A DNA stretch of 28,590 bases from a virus. The DNA lies in IMG/VR virus record IMGVR_UViG_3300030108_004449, positions 565 to 29,154 of that record; one strand, written 5' to 3'. Under the pieces are notes generated by a model. The model made no database searches. It worked only from the letters and a program-made list of their open reading frames with translations, and had not been told where the DNA came from. Below, in pieces: positions 6,301 through 15,351 of the stretch. Position numbers and translations under genes: made by a program. Position 1 is the first letter of the stretch. Each line of letters starts with the position of its first letter.

Positions 6301-9300
6301 ATGCTTTGCTTATATATCTGTACTAAAGACTTTACGTTTTTATTAAACTCGGCTTTATTGCCTGAGTTTTTAATAGCATCTAGCAATATGTTTCCAGTAA
6401 AATTACCTAACTGAAAATCGTGTTCACTATGTGTTTTGCCTTTTTTGATACTTATGGCTTCATGAGTAGCTAAACCTCTAAACAAACCGCCGCCAATGCT
6501 AGTTTGCGACTGTAACATGTGAGTAATGTGATTTATCGCCCTAGCTTTATTAACAGGACCTTTAGCAGATTTTATGTAATCAAAGATCTTTCCAGCAGTG
6601 TATTCTAGCATAAGCTCGTTAGCTTTAACTGTTTGCGCATAACCTTCAACAGTTCCGTTCCACGACAACTTTTTCTTAATTAATTTAGCAAGTTTTTCAG
6701 GAGTAGCACCAGGGTTTTGTTCTAATATTTTATCTACTTGCTCTTTTACAGTTTTATTGTCGTTAACTTTAACGTGTTTTGGATTAAGTCCTTTTGGCAA
6801 CCTACCAGCTTTACCTTGTAGTTTACCAAACGTATCAGATCTCCATTGAGCATTAAGTCTATTTGAATCACTTCTATGAGACGCTACTTTTGGCTCGTGA
6901 CTAGGTTTTACTTGTCCTTCACCCGCTGTTTTACCTAAAATACCTTCAAGTGTTGTTAGTATTCTTGGATCAAAAGTATTAAAAAACTCTGGAACAAACA
7001 CATCGTAATGATCTTCAGAAAACTTTTTACCTTCTTCACCTCTTAATTTACCTACGGCTGAGTCTAATACGTTTAATAGTTTAACTATTTCTTTGCCACC
7101 TCTAACACCTGACACAGCTTCTACTATAGCTTGATCAACACCTCTATTGTTTTTAGATCCGCTGTACCCACCAGCAAAAGTTTCTGGAGTAAATGGCTTT
7201 TTGTAAGTGAGTTGATCTAGCTCTTTAGCAGCCTCGTTATACTCTCTAAACACCTCAATATCTACATCTTTTAAATCATATGTAGAGTCTTTTAAAAACT
7301 CTTCTACAGTAGTAGCCTTTTCAATAACTCTACGTAGTTCAGCGTTGTTTTCTATTTCGTTTCTAATAAAAAACCCAGCTGCAGGCTCTTTAGCAAAGTC
7401 GTATGTCTTAATTTTGTTTTCGAAGTCTCTTAGTATATCTACGTCTTCAGATGCTAGCTTTTCAGGTGTAGCGCCACGTAGCTTACGTATGGCCAGCTCA
7501 GCATCTAAAGCTTTTAGTTTAGCTTTACCTTCCGGCGTAGACTCAGCTCTTTGCCTAAACTCAGGTTTTTGTAGCATTTCTCTAAACGTCTGTACAACAA
7601 ACACGTCACCAACACCCTGTTTTAATGTTGCTCGTTTTTTGTTTCTTGTGCCAGCGTCTCTACCCGCGTTTGTAACATCAATAAACTCTCGTAGGCGTTC
7701 AGGAGTAAGTGGTAGCTTTTCATGCTTAAAAGTTCTAGCGTTTGAAGATTTAGTTAGCTCAACAGGTAAATCAGCCGACTTAAACTTTACGCCAGTGTTT
7801 CTATAAAACGGAGCGTATATAGTTCTACCCCAAAATGTGTTTTCATAGTGCTCTGAGTGCGAAAATTTAGGCATAGCATCATAAAGCATTGCTGAGTTAT
7901 TTACGTTTTCAGTAAACTTTTTTTCTTCAACTTCAATATCTTTAGGCTTTTCAACTTGTTTTTCATTTCTAAAAAGCAAGTCCATTTCAGGCATAGCAAC
8001 TTCCCTCATGCGAGTAGCAACACCCATGAACGTAAGCTCTTCAGCTGGAGTTTCGTTAAATACTACTTCTCCAGCTTCTTCAATTCTGCGTATAGACTCA
8101 GGGTTGATAGTTTTTTTAATGCCTCCTTCAAACTCAAACTGATGTTCGCGTAGTTTTATACCTATTGGCTCTTCACTAACACCTAATTTATCAGAAGACT
8201 TATCTATACCACCACCTTTATTAATTTCTGTTAAATCTATTGTAAGATCACTAATGTCAGTTCCAGATACTACTTCGCCTTCTGCCTCAGCCCTTCTGCT
8301 TTCGTACTTAGCGTCAACACTTACTGCTTTTAACTCTTGCATACGTAAAGCTAATTGACCTGTTAACCAAGATTTAAATGTACCTTTACTTGGATCATAT
8401 CTACGTACTATATCTAATAAACCTCTTTTTTCGTTAGATAAAACCTCAAGAGCAAGCTCTGTTCTTTCGCCTCCGTAGCTTCTGTCGTTTAAGTTTACTC
8501 TATATCTTTCGCCTATGTTACGTTGGTATAATCTTGCAGCTTGATCAAATACTCTTCCTAAAACATTACCAAGCACAGGGTACTTTTCAAAATCAGTATA
8601 TGGTGAGTCAATATCGATATCATAGCTGTCACCTCTTTTCTTTTGACCTTGTAACTCTTTTATATCTTCTATAGTAATGTTCTCTTTACCAGATAAATTA
8701 TTTTTATAGTAAGTGTCAAGCTCTTCTTTTATTCTAGCATTGTCAGCTTCTGTTTGACCTATAGCTTCAAGATCTTCTGATGCCATAGTTTCACTTTCTT
8801 TTTCTAGCTCTAATCTTTTTTCTTTAGTTAGTTTTGTTAACTCAGGATCAATAACTTCTTTTAACTGCTCAAATAACTCTACAGGTGTTTTGCCTTTACC
8901 AACGTTCTCTGCATATCTAGCAAACCACTCTACAACATCTTGCTGTCTAGATAAGTTTAGTTTTTTACCAGTTCTTTTGCCTAACGGAGATATTAGATCT
9001 TTCATCGTGCTAAAACCAGCGGACTCAATAATATCTAAATAATTAGTCTTCTTGCCCATCTCCTCAGCTATGTGAGCAAATATTTCCCATTGAGCTTTTC
9101 TTAATCCTTTTGGCGAAGTAAAATCACCATACATGAGCTTAATAGATTCAGATAAGTTCATCTTCTGGCCAACTTTGCCTTGTTCTAAACCTAACTCTTT
9201 TACATCTTGCTCTGTTAAGCGCCTATTGAGTTTTACTGTAGAGCCAATTTTATCTAGGTTTTGCATAAACTCAGCTTTAAACACAGCGTCAGAGCCTAGT

Positions 9301-12296
9301 ATTTCTTCAGTAAAATGGTGATGAACCTCGTGCGCCATAAGACCTGGCGCATATCTTTTAGCATTGTAACGAATAGTAGTTACACCTTCTTTCTTTACTA
9401 TTTCAGCGTTTCTAGTATCACTAATAGGTTTTTGACCAAACTTTAAGTTGTCATTGTTTACCACCTCGAACTCAACTTTTCTACCAGCTTCAGCTTCTGA
9501 TTCTATGAGATCTTTATGATCTTCTCTAACCATCTTGTCAGCAGTCGCTGGGTTAAGATAATTTTTAGCCATCATAGCTCTGTGGTATCTAATATTTAAG
9601 TCTTTAAATATGTCGTACTGAGTTTTGTATTTACCTAAATTCTCTGGAGATAAATTATTTGTTATCTTATTTTGGGTTTCTTCACTAAAGAAGTTATTCA
9701 TTTCTTCTTTAGTTAGCTTTGCTAAAGTACCATACTCGTCGATTAAGTGATCAAACTGCTTATTCTTTGTTCTACGTATAGCTTCAGCAGACTTTATGTC
9801 GTTAAAAGAGTTTGAGTGTGTTAAACCAAAACCAAGGCCTATAAAGTACTGAGAAACCAACCTCTTGCCTACTTCGTCTAAGTGACCATAGTGCTCACCT
9901 AAAAACTTAGAAAAATCACCATCGCCCATAGCATCAGAAACTAAGTTGTTCATGATTTCGCCAAACTCACTACCAGCTACAAAACTTGCTGGTTGAGTCA
10001 CGAAGTTTTCTATTAACTTTCTACTATTAATACCAAAATCTTTTCCGAGTACTCTAAAATCTTCAACAGCTTTACCAAGTTTAGTTTTATCAAACTTCTT
10101 AGATAAGTAAGGAGCTAACGGTGTTAAAAGCCTACCAGCGGCACCAAACCCAAATCCCGTCCAAAAACTATACGGACTTTTTTCGTCTTCGCCCTTAAAC
10201 CTATTTTCAGCAAAATCATAATACTCGAAAGCAGAAAACTTACCGCCCTCGTACAGGCCTGCAGAAAGAATATTTACGCCTCTATCAGCGAGTGTCGGCG
10301 CCATAACAACCCTACCACCAAGGGCTTTTTCAGCGTATGCAGCTACATCATCGCCATAACCAGCTGCTTTAGCTCGAGCTGCCATGTTAGCGTTGCTATA
10401 TACCTTGCCGGTGCTAGATACATAATGACCAGTTTTAAGACCGCCAGTTACTCTTGCTACAGCTTGCTCAACACCAGCAGCGCCTAAAAGCTTATTCATA
10501 GCTCTAAACTCATAAAGCATCTTATTAGAGCCAGCTAAACCAGTGTTGACTAGCTCTCCAAGAGTAGTGCTTTTAGCTTGCTCTTCTGCTTTTGTAGTCT
10601 CAATACCTAGTTGATCATACACTTCAGCAGCAGCGTCTATTTTGTCTCTAGAAGTAGAACCATAAATCTGATCAGCATAGTAATCGTCTGCCCATGGCGC
10701 AACTAAAGATTTTGCAGTAGCTTTGATTCCACCAAAAGCTGGTTTTTCTATGTCAGCTAAACCTTCGTTAAGGTAGTACATGTCTGCCGCAGCCTTGTAT
10801 TCTGAGTTAAAAGCAAAATCATCTGCTTGGTAGTTATTAACATACTCGCCTATTTTTTCAGGATCAGTTATCACAGTACCGTCAGGAAGCTCTATCTTGT
10901 ACACCATTGTCTCAGCATCTAGAAACTTAGGAGCAAGACTACCCATTCTACCATACGAAAAAACTTGTTGCGCTCTTTTACCTATGCCAAAAGCAGTACC
11001 TAAACCTTTTGAACTTAATAGTTCTATAGGATTAAATATACCACCAGCAACTAGCTCTTCTCTACGAAGTAAGTCGTTGATACTTATTTCTTCCATAGGT
11101 AATTCGTACGGCACTAAATCTCCGCCTGGCCTATTACTCATAAAGCCAACTTTAATATTTTGACTTGTTTCTTGTTTGAAATTGTTGTAAGTAAGCGCTC
11201 TAGCGTAAAACTCATTAGCTAAAGCTTCTCTTGGGTTTTCTGCTTCACCTAATATTTGTGCTAATTCATCTACAGCGTTTTGATTGCTAGCCTCAGTGAA
11301 ACCACCAGACTGTAGCATAGATTCTTTTTGCTTTGCGTCTCGCGCTACTACAAACTGGCCAGTACGTAAGTTGAAAAGCATATTTTCATCAGCTAAACCT
11401 TTTTGCTTTCTAAGGTTTAGAAGTTTATCTCTCTCAGCATCCCAAGCTTCTCCTTGCAAGTCGGTTTCGGTAAGCAGTCTTACAGACTCTGCTATCTCAG
11501 CGTTTAAACCTTCATAAGAAGCTCTGTACTGTTCGTCTGTCTGATCCTTCCAACTTTCTATATTACCGCCACCCGCTACAATATTTCCAGCTTCATTTAT
11601 AACTCTATCGTCCCTTCTAGACTCTTCGTAATTTGTTTTTAGCTCACCTATCTTTTGATCAATAATATCGTTTACATCACTATCTGTAAGCATACCATAC
11701 CTAGTCTCGCCAAAATCTGTTTTATCACTAAACCAACCAAACCCACCTATTTGTTCTTTAACTAAGTCTCTTACTAAATCTGTTACGCCAGTTTTAGTGG
11801 GATCTTCTTGACTTGCGTCTGTTTCGTAACCTATTTCTAGTTCTACAGCTTTTTTAAAAATGTTTTCTCCAAACAGTGTTTCGTTTCCATCAAAAGCTAC
11901 ATCAAGCTGTCCCATTAAGTCTGCTTGTTGAGACTTCCACGTTTCATTTGATTTTCTTACCTTTTCTTGTTCAGCTTGTATTTGCGAAGTACTTTTTAAT
12001 TCAGTGCCTGTTAAATCACCAAAGTCTTCTGCAGCTATACCAAGTTGCTCTGCTATAGGAACAAAAGCTTGCGCAATAGAAGTTCCCCAGCTAGTCTCTT
12101 CTTGTGGCACCAAAGAACCATCGTCCGATGCTAATTCCGTATCTGTAGACGCCGCAACTGCATCGCCCATTGCCGCGCCTGATGTCTTTCCCGGCTTATC
12201 AGCCTTTACCGCATCAGGATATTTTGCTAAAAAATCATCTAATCTGTCAGCAGCAACATTGTATGTTACGCCATCAAAAGTATATTGTTCTAACAT
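3393..12296 (-). CDS. Giant internal-virion / polyvalent protein with HExxH and HAD-like domains
   Basis: This protein has 2967 residues. Visible parts, in order: a short N-terminal motif (EQYTFDGVTYNVAADRLDDF); Gly/Ala-rich, helix-prone and partly hydrophobic stretches around 570-720; a zinc-peptidase-like HExxH at 989-993 (MAHEVHHHF), with E1071 in WEIFAHIAEE a possible third ligand; a segment YDPSKGTFKSWLTGQLALRM at 1300-1319 that recalls sigma-factor region 2; and a HAD-type phosphatase module with D2121-F-D2123-E-T2125, T2200 in VFVLTAR, K2237 and D2256-D2257. The C-terminus has a hydrophobic stretch at about 2753-2780 (GYYGFVQTLFFAGLQSAAFA) and a poly-Lys tail. Its size and its place at the end of the tail cluster match T7 gp16-like ejected proteins and large polyvalent proteins. 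I infer that it is packaged and injected, with peptidase and phosphatase activities acting in the cell envelope or early in infection. TAA and ATG abut at the upstream junction. Confidence 0.85.
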   Translation of the reverse strand: MLEQYTFDGVTYNVAADRLDDFLAKYPDAVKADKPGKTSGAAMGDAVAASTDTELASDDGSLVPQEETSWGTSIAQAFVPIAEQLGIAAEDFGDLTGTELKSTSQIQAEQEKVRKSNETWKSQQADLMGQLDVAFDGNETLFGENIFKKAVELEIGYETDASQEDPTKTGVTDLVRDLVKEQIGGFGWFSDKTDFGETRYGMLTDSDVNDIIDQKIGELKTNYEESRRDDRVINEAGNIVAGGGNIESWKDQTDEQYRASYEGLNAEIAESVRLLTETDLQGEAWDAERDKLLNLRKQKGLADENMLFNLRTGQFVVARDAKQKESMLQSGGFTEASNQNAVDELAQILGEAENPREALANEFYARALTYNNFKQETSQNIKVGFMSNRPGGDLVPYELPMEEISINDLLRREELVAGGIFNPIELLSSKGLGTAFGIGKRAQQVFSYGRMGSLAPKFLDAETMVYKIELPDGTVITDPEKIGEYVNNYQADDFAFNSEYKAAADMYYLNEGLADIEKPAFGGIKATAKSLVAPWADDYYADQIYGSTSRDKIDAAAEVYDQLGIETTKAEEQAKSTTLGELVNTGLAGSNKMLYEFRAMNKLLGAAGVEQAVARVTGGLKTGHYVSSTGKVYSNANMAARAKAAGYGDDVAAYAEKALGGRVVMAPTLADRGVNILSAGLYEGGKFSAFEYYDFAENRFKGEDEKSPYSFWTGFGFGAAGRLLTPLAPYLSKKFDKTKLGKAVEDFRVLGKDFGINSRKLIENFVTQPASFVAGSEFGEIMNNLVSDAMGDGDFSKFLGEHYGHLDEVGKRLVSQYFIGLGFGLTHSNSFNDIKSAEAIRRTKNKQFDHLIDEYGTLAKLTKEEMNNFFSEETQNKITNNLSPENLGKYKTQYDIFKDLNIRYHRAMMAKNYLNPATADKMVREDHKDLIESEAEAGRKVEFEVVNNDNLKFGQKPISDTRNAEIVKKEGVTTIRYNAKRYAPGLMAHEVHHHFTEEILGSDAVFKAEFMQNLDKIGSTVKLNRRLTEQDVKELGLEQGKVGQKMNLSESIKLMYGDFTSPKGLRKAQWEIFAHIAEEMGKKTNYLDIIESAGFSTMKDLISPLGKRTGKKLNLSRQQDVVEWFARYAENVGKGKTPVELFEQLKEVIDPELTKLTKEKRLELEKESETMASEDLEAIGQTEADNARIKEELDTYYKNNLSGKENITIEDIKELQGQKKRGDSYDIDIDSPYTDFEKYPVLGNVLGRVFDQAARLYQRNIGERYRVNLNDRSYGGERTELALEVLSNEKRGLLDIVRRYDPSKGTFKSWLTGQLALRMQELKAVSVDAKYESRRAEAEGEVVSGTDISDLTIDLTEINKGGGIDKSSDKLGVSEEPIGIKLREHQFEFEGGIKKTINPESIRRIEEAGEVVFNETPAEELTFMGVATRMREVAMPEMDLLFRNEKQVEKPKDIEVEEKKFTENVNNSAMLYDAMPKFSHSEHYENTFWGRTIYAPFYRNTGVKFKSADLPVELTKSSNARTFKHEKLPLTPERLREFIDVTNAGRDAGTRNKKRATLKQGVGDVFVVQTFREMLQKPEFRQRAESTPEGKAKLKALDAELAIRKLRGATPEKLASEDVDILRDFENKIKTYDFAKEPAAGFFIRNEIENNAELRRVIEKATTVEEFLKDSTYDLKDVDIEVFREYNEAAKELDQLTYKKPFTPETFAGGYSGSKNNRGVDQAIVEAVSGVRGGKEIVKLLNVLDSAVGKLRGEEGKKFSEDHYDVFVPEFFNTFDPRILTTLEGILGKTAGEGQVKPSHEPKVASHRSDSNRLNAQWRSDTFGKLQGKAGRLPKGLNPKHVKVNDNKTVKEQVDKILEQNPGATPEKLAKLIKKKLSWNGTVEGYAQTVKANELMLEYTAGKIFDYIKSAKGPVNKARAINHITHMLQSQTSIGGGLFRGLATHEAISIKKGKTHSEHDFQLGNFTGNILLDAIKNSGNKAEFNKNVKSLVQIYKQSIIDKNLQEQFDSAEYGGKSNFDFLYTTDVGKYMWMREADVARTTVELSSEKTYDQLLGDVIGGNRALQKAKALGKKALMRDGLASESMDMSLDDINMAIKIREAALRNGRLKNKTKRGMSTFDFDETLIIKGENFVTAKKGSDVIRISSEEFPVKGPELAADGYKFDFKDFVNVKGGVEGPLFTKLKNQIAKYGNENVFVLTARMQDAAPAIHQWLKSKGVDLPIENITGLGNSTGEAKALWMLEKFARGYNDMYFVDDALSNVKAVKKVLDQLDIKSNVQQALASENLDIEVNNIMEQVFKIDANKRFSKAEGRMRGKDKKRRKLFLPDSASDLELLLEPLYGKGSQGVKNKQWFSENFYKKFERGINDYNTAKQRLTTEYMSLRKNNKQTVKDLGKEVPGTNFTNDMAMRVYIWNKAGFTIPDLAATTQKKLVDHIQSNSAYKRYADSVARMTGIETGLKEPTAEWWSETLATEISDANRGVGRKEYLSDFIEARQEIFSEANLNKMEAELGKDWRDNIEDMFDRMETGRTRSERLTGITGDLINYFNGSIGAIMNFNTRSAVLQLISTANFVNMSFNNPARAAQAFANQPQYWKDFMKIMNSDMLKQRRGGLEINVTEAEIAAAAKESKNPAKAVMARIMKAGYIPTKYADSFAIAAGGATYYRNSIRKYMKEGISKAEAEKKAFIDFQAIAERTQQSSRPDLISREQTTLAGRLILPFANTPLQMNRLAMREMLDVYKGRYKGTGELTTKLGKIGYYGFVQTLFFAGLQSAAFAIFANSDDDETKAKKQGQMIDTVVDSGLRGMGIKGAILNGVVNAAKELETQAGKDYGADYSEVAEDLLNISPPIGSKFRKLDAAGNTYKYNKEQIDEEGIEFSLDSPGLQAATQVTEAVTNLPANRIFKKANNVKNAMSDEYEPWQRFLMFLGWSNWDVAPEQAKEQAKGKKKKKKEQDKKDKTDRQTFIVE

Positions 12297-14261
12297 TTAT
12301 TGTGCAAATTCATTGTTTATCTTAGGACCTATATTAGGACCTATTAAAAAGTCTGGTGGCTGTGACTCTGATGTTTTACCATCTCCTATTCGCTTCATAA
12401 CGCTAGGATAAGAAAGCCAACCTAAATCGTTAAGAACTGTGTTTCTTGGTACTTTAATTTCATCAAGAAGATCTCCATCTTTGTCTCTACCTACTTTGTA
12501 CCATTGACCGTCATCAAACCTATAATTAGCTCCGTTGTAAGCTGTCCAACTTCCTTTACCTTGATCTTCAATAGATTTAAATAGTATTGACTCGTTGTCA
12601 ATGTCTTCACCTTTAACGTGTTTAGATACTTTAGAATCACCTTCACCTGTATAATTTATTGTAAAGTATGTTCTAGTTCTAGTGAGACCAAGATCATTTT
12701 TTTCGGTGCCTTGCGGTTGTATTGACTTGTTGTATCTAGCTAAACCTTCAGCATGATAGCTTTTAACTTCATTAGTGTACCAATCAGCAAATATTTGTTT
12801 AGCTTCGTAGTTTTTAGGATTTAACATTGCTTTACGCAATACCATCATGTTATTAGCATCGCTATCAGTAAAGTCATCTTCATTAATCACTCCATCACCA
12901 GTAACATCAGTAGCGCCTTTCATGCCAGCGGCAATTGATGTTATGCTAGTCCACATCTCAGCTGTAAAATTATTTTTTGAACCAAGAGCGTCTGCATAAG
13001 ATAGCTCAGAATCACCTATTCTAGCATGCGTAACGTCATTAAACTTATTATCGTTATCTATAAGTTCAACAATAGAGTTTCTTGTTTCGTTTTCTCTAAA
13101 TTTAAAACCTTTTTGACCGTTAGCCATAGCATCAAGTCCTAATTGATTTAAATTAGCCCTTGTTACAAGCTCTTTTGTAGTAAGTAGTCCTGAAAGTTCT
13201 GTTGGATTTAAAGTTAGTGGCTCAGCTCCTTGGCGCATGATATCACTAAATAAACCACTAGCAACGCCTTCACGTTCTTTTTTTATTTGCTCCTGTATTG
13301 GGTGCTGTCCTGTATCGACATTTTTTGTATATTTATTCCAAGCTTTCATTGTAGAATCACCCCATACACCATCAACAGCGTCTTCGCCGGTAACTGATTC
13401 TCCTTTTTTGTTTACGTAATCTATATTATATCCTGCCGCCTGTAGCAGTCGCTGCGTTTCTGAAACCATTGATTTAGGCACGTTTTTATGCCAATCGAGG
13501 CGAACTTTTTTACGCAGTGGAGATTCAAGAGTATTGCTTGCAAAATCGTTAAGCGCACCTACTGCAGCGTTAGCTTCATCCATATTTCGAACTCCGGCTG
13601 GTGCTTTAACTTCATCTCCTTTATATATAGGAGAGCCGTCATCGTTTAATCCAACTACAGGTTTGCCGTCAGGGCCTGTATATTGAAGTTGTAAATTACC
13701 TTCAGCATCTCTTACGTAGTCAACTTTCACGCCCGCAAAAGGACCTTCTTTAATAGGTTCTCCATACAAAGCGTTTGCTTGCAACATCATAGAATATTCT
13801 GGGTGTTCTCTTAAATACTCTTCGTTTATATTACCAGTTTCTATATTTAAGTTATTAGCTAAAGTTCCGTCACGTAAATCTCTAAACTCTTGAAATCTTA
13901 TTTTTTTATTTCTTTTAAACTCTTCTTTAGCTTCTGCTTTTTCTTCACTACCCGCTGGCATCTTAAATATATCTAGCCTATCTTTAATTAAGCCTTTTAG
14001 ATCACCCATAACTTTACTGTACAAGTCTTCACCTAGCTCTCCTTTAGCAGTTTTCAAGTCTTTAATTAAAGCGCCGGTAGCCATAGCACCTACTTTTGCT
14101 ACTTGAGCAAGACCAGCACCCATTTTACCCATGGCACCTGCATAAGCTGTAGCCATACCTTGAAACGTCCTGCTATAGTCCGGTCCTTTTAGAGCATCAC
14201 CAGCTGCTTTAGCTGCAGCAACAATACTTGCATCTGCTTTTCCACTTAAATTTATTGCCAT
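12297..14261 (-). CDS. Internal virion-like protein with peptidoglycan-binding repeat and EF-hand
   Basis: This protein has 654 residues. The N-terminal 70 residues are rich in Ala, Gly and Met (GMATAYAGAMGKMGAGLAQV) and look like a membrane-active or self-packing helix. A charged helical part follows. Residues about 265-312 fit the PG_binding_1 pattern: SETQRLLQAAGYNIDYV, then AVDGVWGDSTMKAWNKY (Q-x-x-L-x-x-x-G-Y, then D-G-x-x-G-x-x-T-x-x-A). Residues 452-463 form a canonical EF-hand or dockerin-like calcium loop, D452-x-T454-x-D456-G-V458-I-N460-x-x-D463. Sitting between the 215- and 2967-residue proteins, it is the middle member of what looks like an internal core set, comparable in place to T7 gp15. 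I infer that it touches peptidoglycan during DNA ejection. No catalytic cell-wall hydrolase motif is evident in it. Confidence 0.85.
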   Translation of the reverse strand: MAINLSGKADASIVAAAKAAGDALKGPDYSRTFQGMATAYAGAMGKMGAGLAQVAKVGAMATGALIKDLKTAKGELGEDLYSKVMGDLKGLIKDRLDIFKMPAGSEEKAEAKEEFKRNKKIRFQEFRDLRDGTLANNLNIETGNINEEYLREHPEYSMMLQANALYGEPIKEGPFAGVKVDYVRDAEGNLQLQYTGPDGKPVVGLNDDGSPIYKGDEVKAPAGVRNMDEANAAVGALNDFASNTLESPLRKKVRLDWHKNVPKSMVSETQRLLQAAGYNIDYVNKKGESVTGEDAVDGVWGDSTMKAWNKYTKNVDTGQHPIQEQIKKEREGVASGLFSDIMRQGAEPLTLNPTELSGLLTTKELVTRANLNQLGLDAMANGQKGFKFRENETRNSIVELIDNDNKFNDVTHARIGDSELSYADALGSKNNFTAEMWTSITSIAAGMKGATDVTGDGVINEDDFTDSDANNMMVLRKAMLNPKNYEAKQIFADWYTNEVKSYHAEGLARYNKSIQPQGTEKNDLGLTRTRTYFTINYTGEGDSKVSKHVKGEDIDNESILFKSIEDQGKGSWTAYNGANYRFDDGQWYKVGRDKDGDLLDEIKVPRNTVLNDLGWLSYPSVMKRIGDGKTSESQPPDFLIGPNIGPKINNEFAQ

Positions 14262-14275
14262 TTTACTTTAATTTT

Positions 14276-14923
14276 TTAAACTCCTATCAATGCTTTAGTC
14301 GCAGAGCCAGCTATTGCGCCTGCAATATCTCCAGCCATACCTATACGTGCCGAAGTCATTTGTGATATAGCTCCAAGTCCTGCCATTTGATTTCCAAAAG
14401 CTCCTGATAACATACCTCTAGCGCCAGCTAATTCACCAAGCTCTGCAGCATAAAGCGTAGACTCTCTGCCAAACTCAGCCGCCTGCACAGCTGCGTCACC
14501 TTGTCTTATAAGCATGTCTGTTCTTAGTTGACCTTGAGCTGCCAGTCTTTGGTTTTGAGCTTCTTGCTGAGCTATACTAGCAGAAGCTTGCCTAGCTTGT
14601 ACTGTACCTTGATTTGCTAGAGCTTGAGCTAAACCAGCTATACCAGAGGCACCAGCAGCGCCTTGAAGCCCAGCCATTATATTAGCTCGCTGTTGAGCAG
14701 CTTGCTCCATTTGAAATCTAGCAGCTTCTTGATTTACAGTTAAATCTTCAAACGGGTTTTCCATACCAGCAAAAGGATTTTCAAACTGAAACTCTCTATA
14801 CGCTTGTTTTTGTTGATCTAGTCGCTCTTGTTGAGCTTCGAGCGTTTGCCTAGCCTCAGCTAACTGCGCGTCTGTAGCTTCTGTTATTTGCTCTTCATTT
14901 CGTCTTTGTGCCGCTTTTCCCAT
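14276..14923 (-). CDS. Small Ala/Gln-rich internal virion-like protein
   Basis: This is a 215-residue protein. Residues 1-45 are a charged, glutamine-rich coiled-coil candidate (AQLAEARQTLEAQQERLDQQ). A conserved-looking NPFAGMENPFEDLTVNQEAA follows. Residues about 75-110 are Ala/Gly-rich (IMAGLQGAAGASGIAGLAQA), and residues 110-170 are again Gln/Ala helical. The last 45 residues alternate small and hydrophobic residues (MAGLGAISQM, then GDIAGAIAGSATKALIGV), suggesting membrane insertion. Size, composition and place fit T7 gp14-like ejected proteins, which form the outer-membrane pore for DNA delivery. I recall similar proteins, with the NIMxxLxGxAGxSGIAGLAQAL element, in many marine phages. 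The start follows the GNAT gene stop by one base (TAA A ATG). There are 14 A/T-rich bases before the next gene. Confidence 0.85.
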   Translation of the reverse strand: MGKAAQRRNEEQITEATDAQLAEARQTLEAQQERLDQQKQAYREFQFENPFAGMENPFEDLTVNQEAARFQMEQAAQQRANIMAGLQGAAGASGIAGLAQALANQGTVQARQASASIAQQEAQNQRLAAQGQLRTDMLIRQGDAAVQAAEFGRESTLYAAELGELAGARGMLSGAFGNQMAGLGAISQMTSARIGMAGDIAGAIAGSATKALIGV

Positions 14924-14924
14924 T

Positions 14925-15341
14925 TTATAAGTATTTAAAACATTCGTATGCAGGACTTGAATCTTCTACGTACCAATTTAATTTTCTATGTATTTTTTCA
15001 AGATGCTTATTACCACATACTGTAAGTATAAACTTAACTCCCCAATTATCTCTTGCGTCTTCTTGTATTTTTGTAATAAGTAATTCTATTAATTCTTTTC
15101 TATTAGCCTCTCTATATTCAGGATCTGATATTGTCCACGTCAAATAACCCATCAGCTCGTCAGCATATAAAAAACTAGCTGCAACAGGTTTGCCGTTCAT
15201 TTCAATCATATAACATCTACCTTTTGGTGGTAGATATGCTTCTTTTACTGGGCCTGCCTTACCCCACCAAGATTTCCACCACTTATAACAAGTATCGTAA
15301 TCACCTTCTTTAAAAGTTCTAAATGTAACTGTATGATTCAT
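14925..15341 (-). CDS. Small GNAT-type acetyltransferase-like protein
   Basis: This is a 138-residue protein. The fold pattern fits a compact GNAT domain: beta-1 (TVTFRTFKEGDYDTCYKWW), a loop, beta-2/3 (GRCYMIEMNGKPVAASFLYA), beta-4 (LMGYLTWTISDPEYREANRK), a long helix (ELIELLITKIQEDARDN), and beta-5 (VKFILTVCGNKHLEKIHRKL) with a C-terminal helix-strand. The canonical Q/R-x-x-G-x-G/A loop is replaced by SDPEYREANRKE, so cofactor binding may be weak or altered. It sits between tail genes and internal virion genes. A possible role is modification of a structural or host protein, but no substrate is evident. It has one of the longer leaders in the tail region, 48 A/T-rich bases. This is a fold-level guess; a non-catalytic structural role is possible. 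Confidence 0.7.
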   Translation of the reverse strand: MNHTVTFRTFKEGDYDTCYKWWKSWWGKAGPVKEAYLPPKGRCYMIEMNGKPVAASFLYADELMGYLTWTISDPEYREANRKELIELLITKIQEDARDNWGVKFILTVCGNKHLEKIHRKLNWYVEDSSPAYECFKYL

Positions 15342-15351
15342 ATTTAATTTA

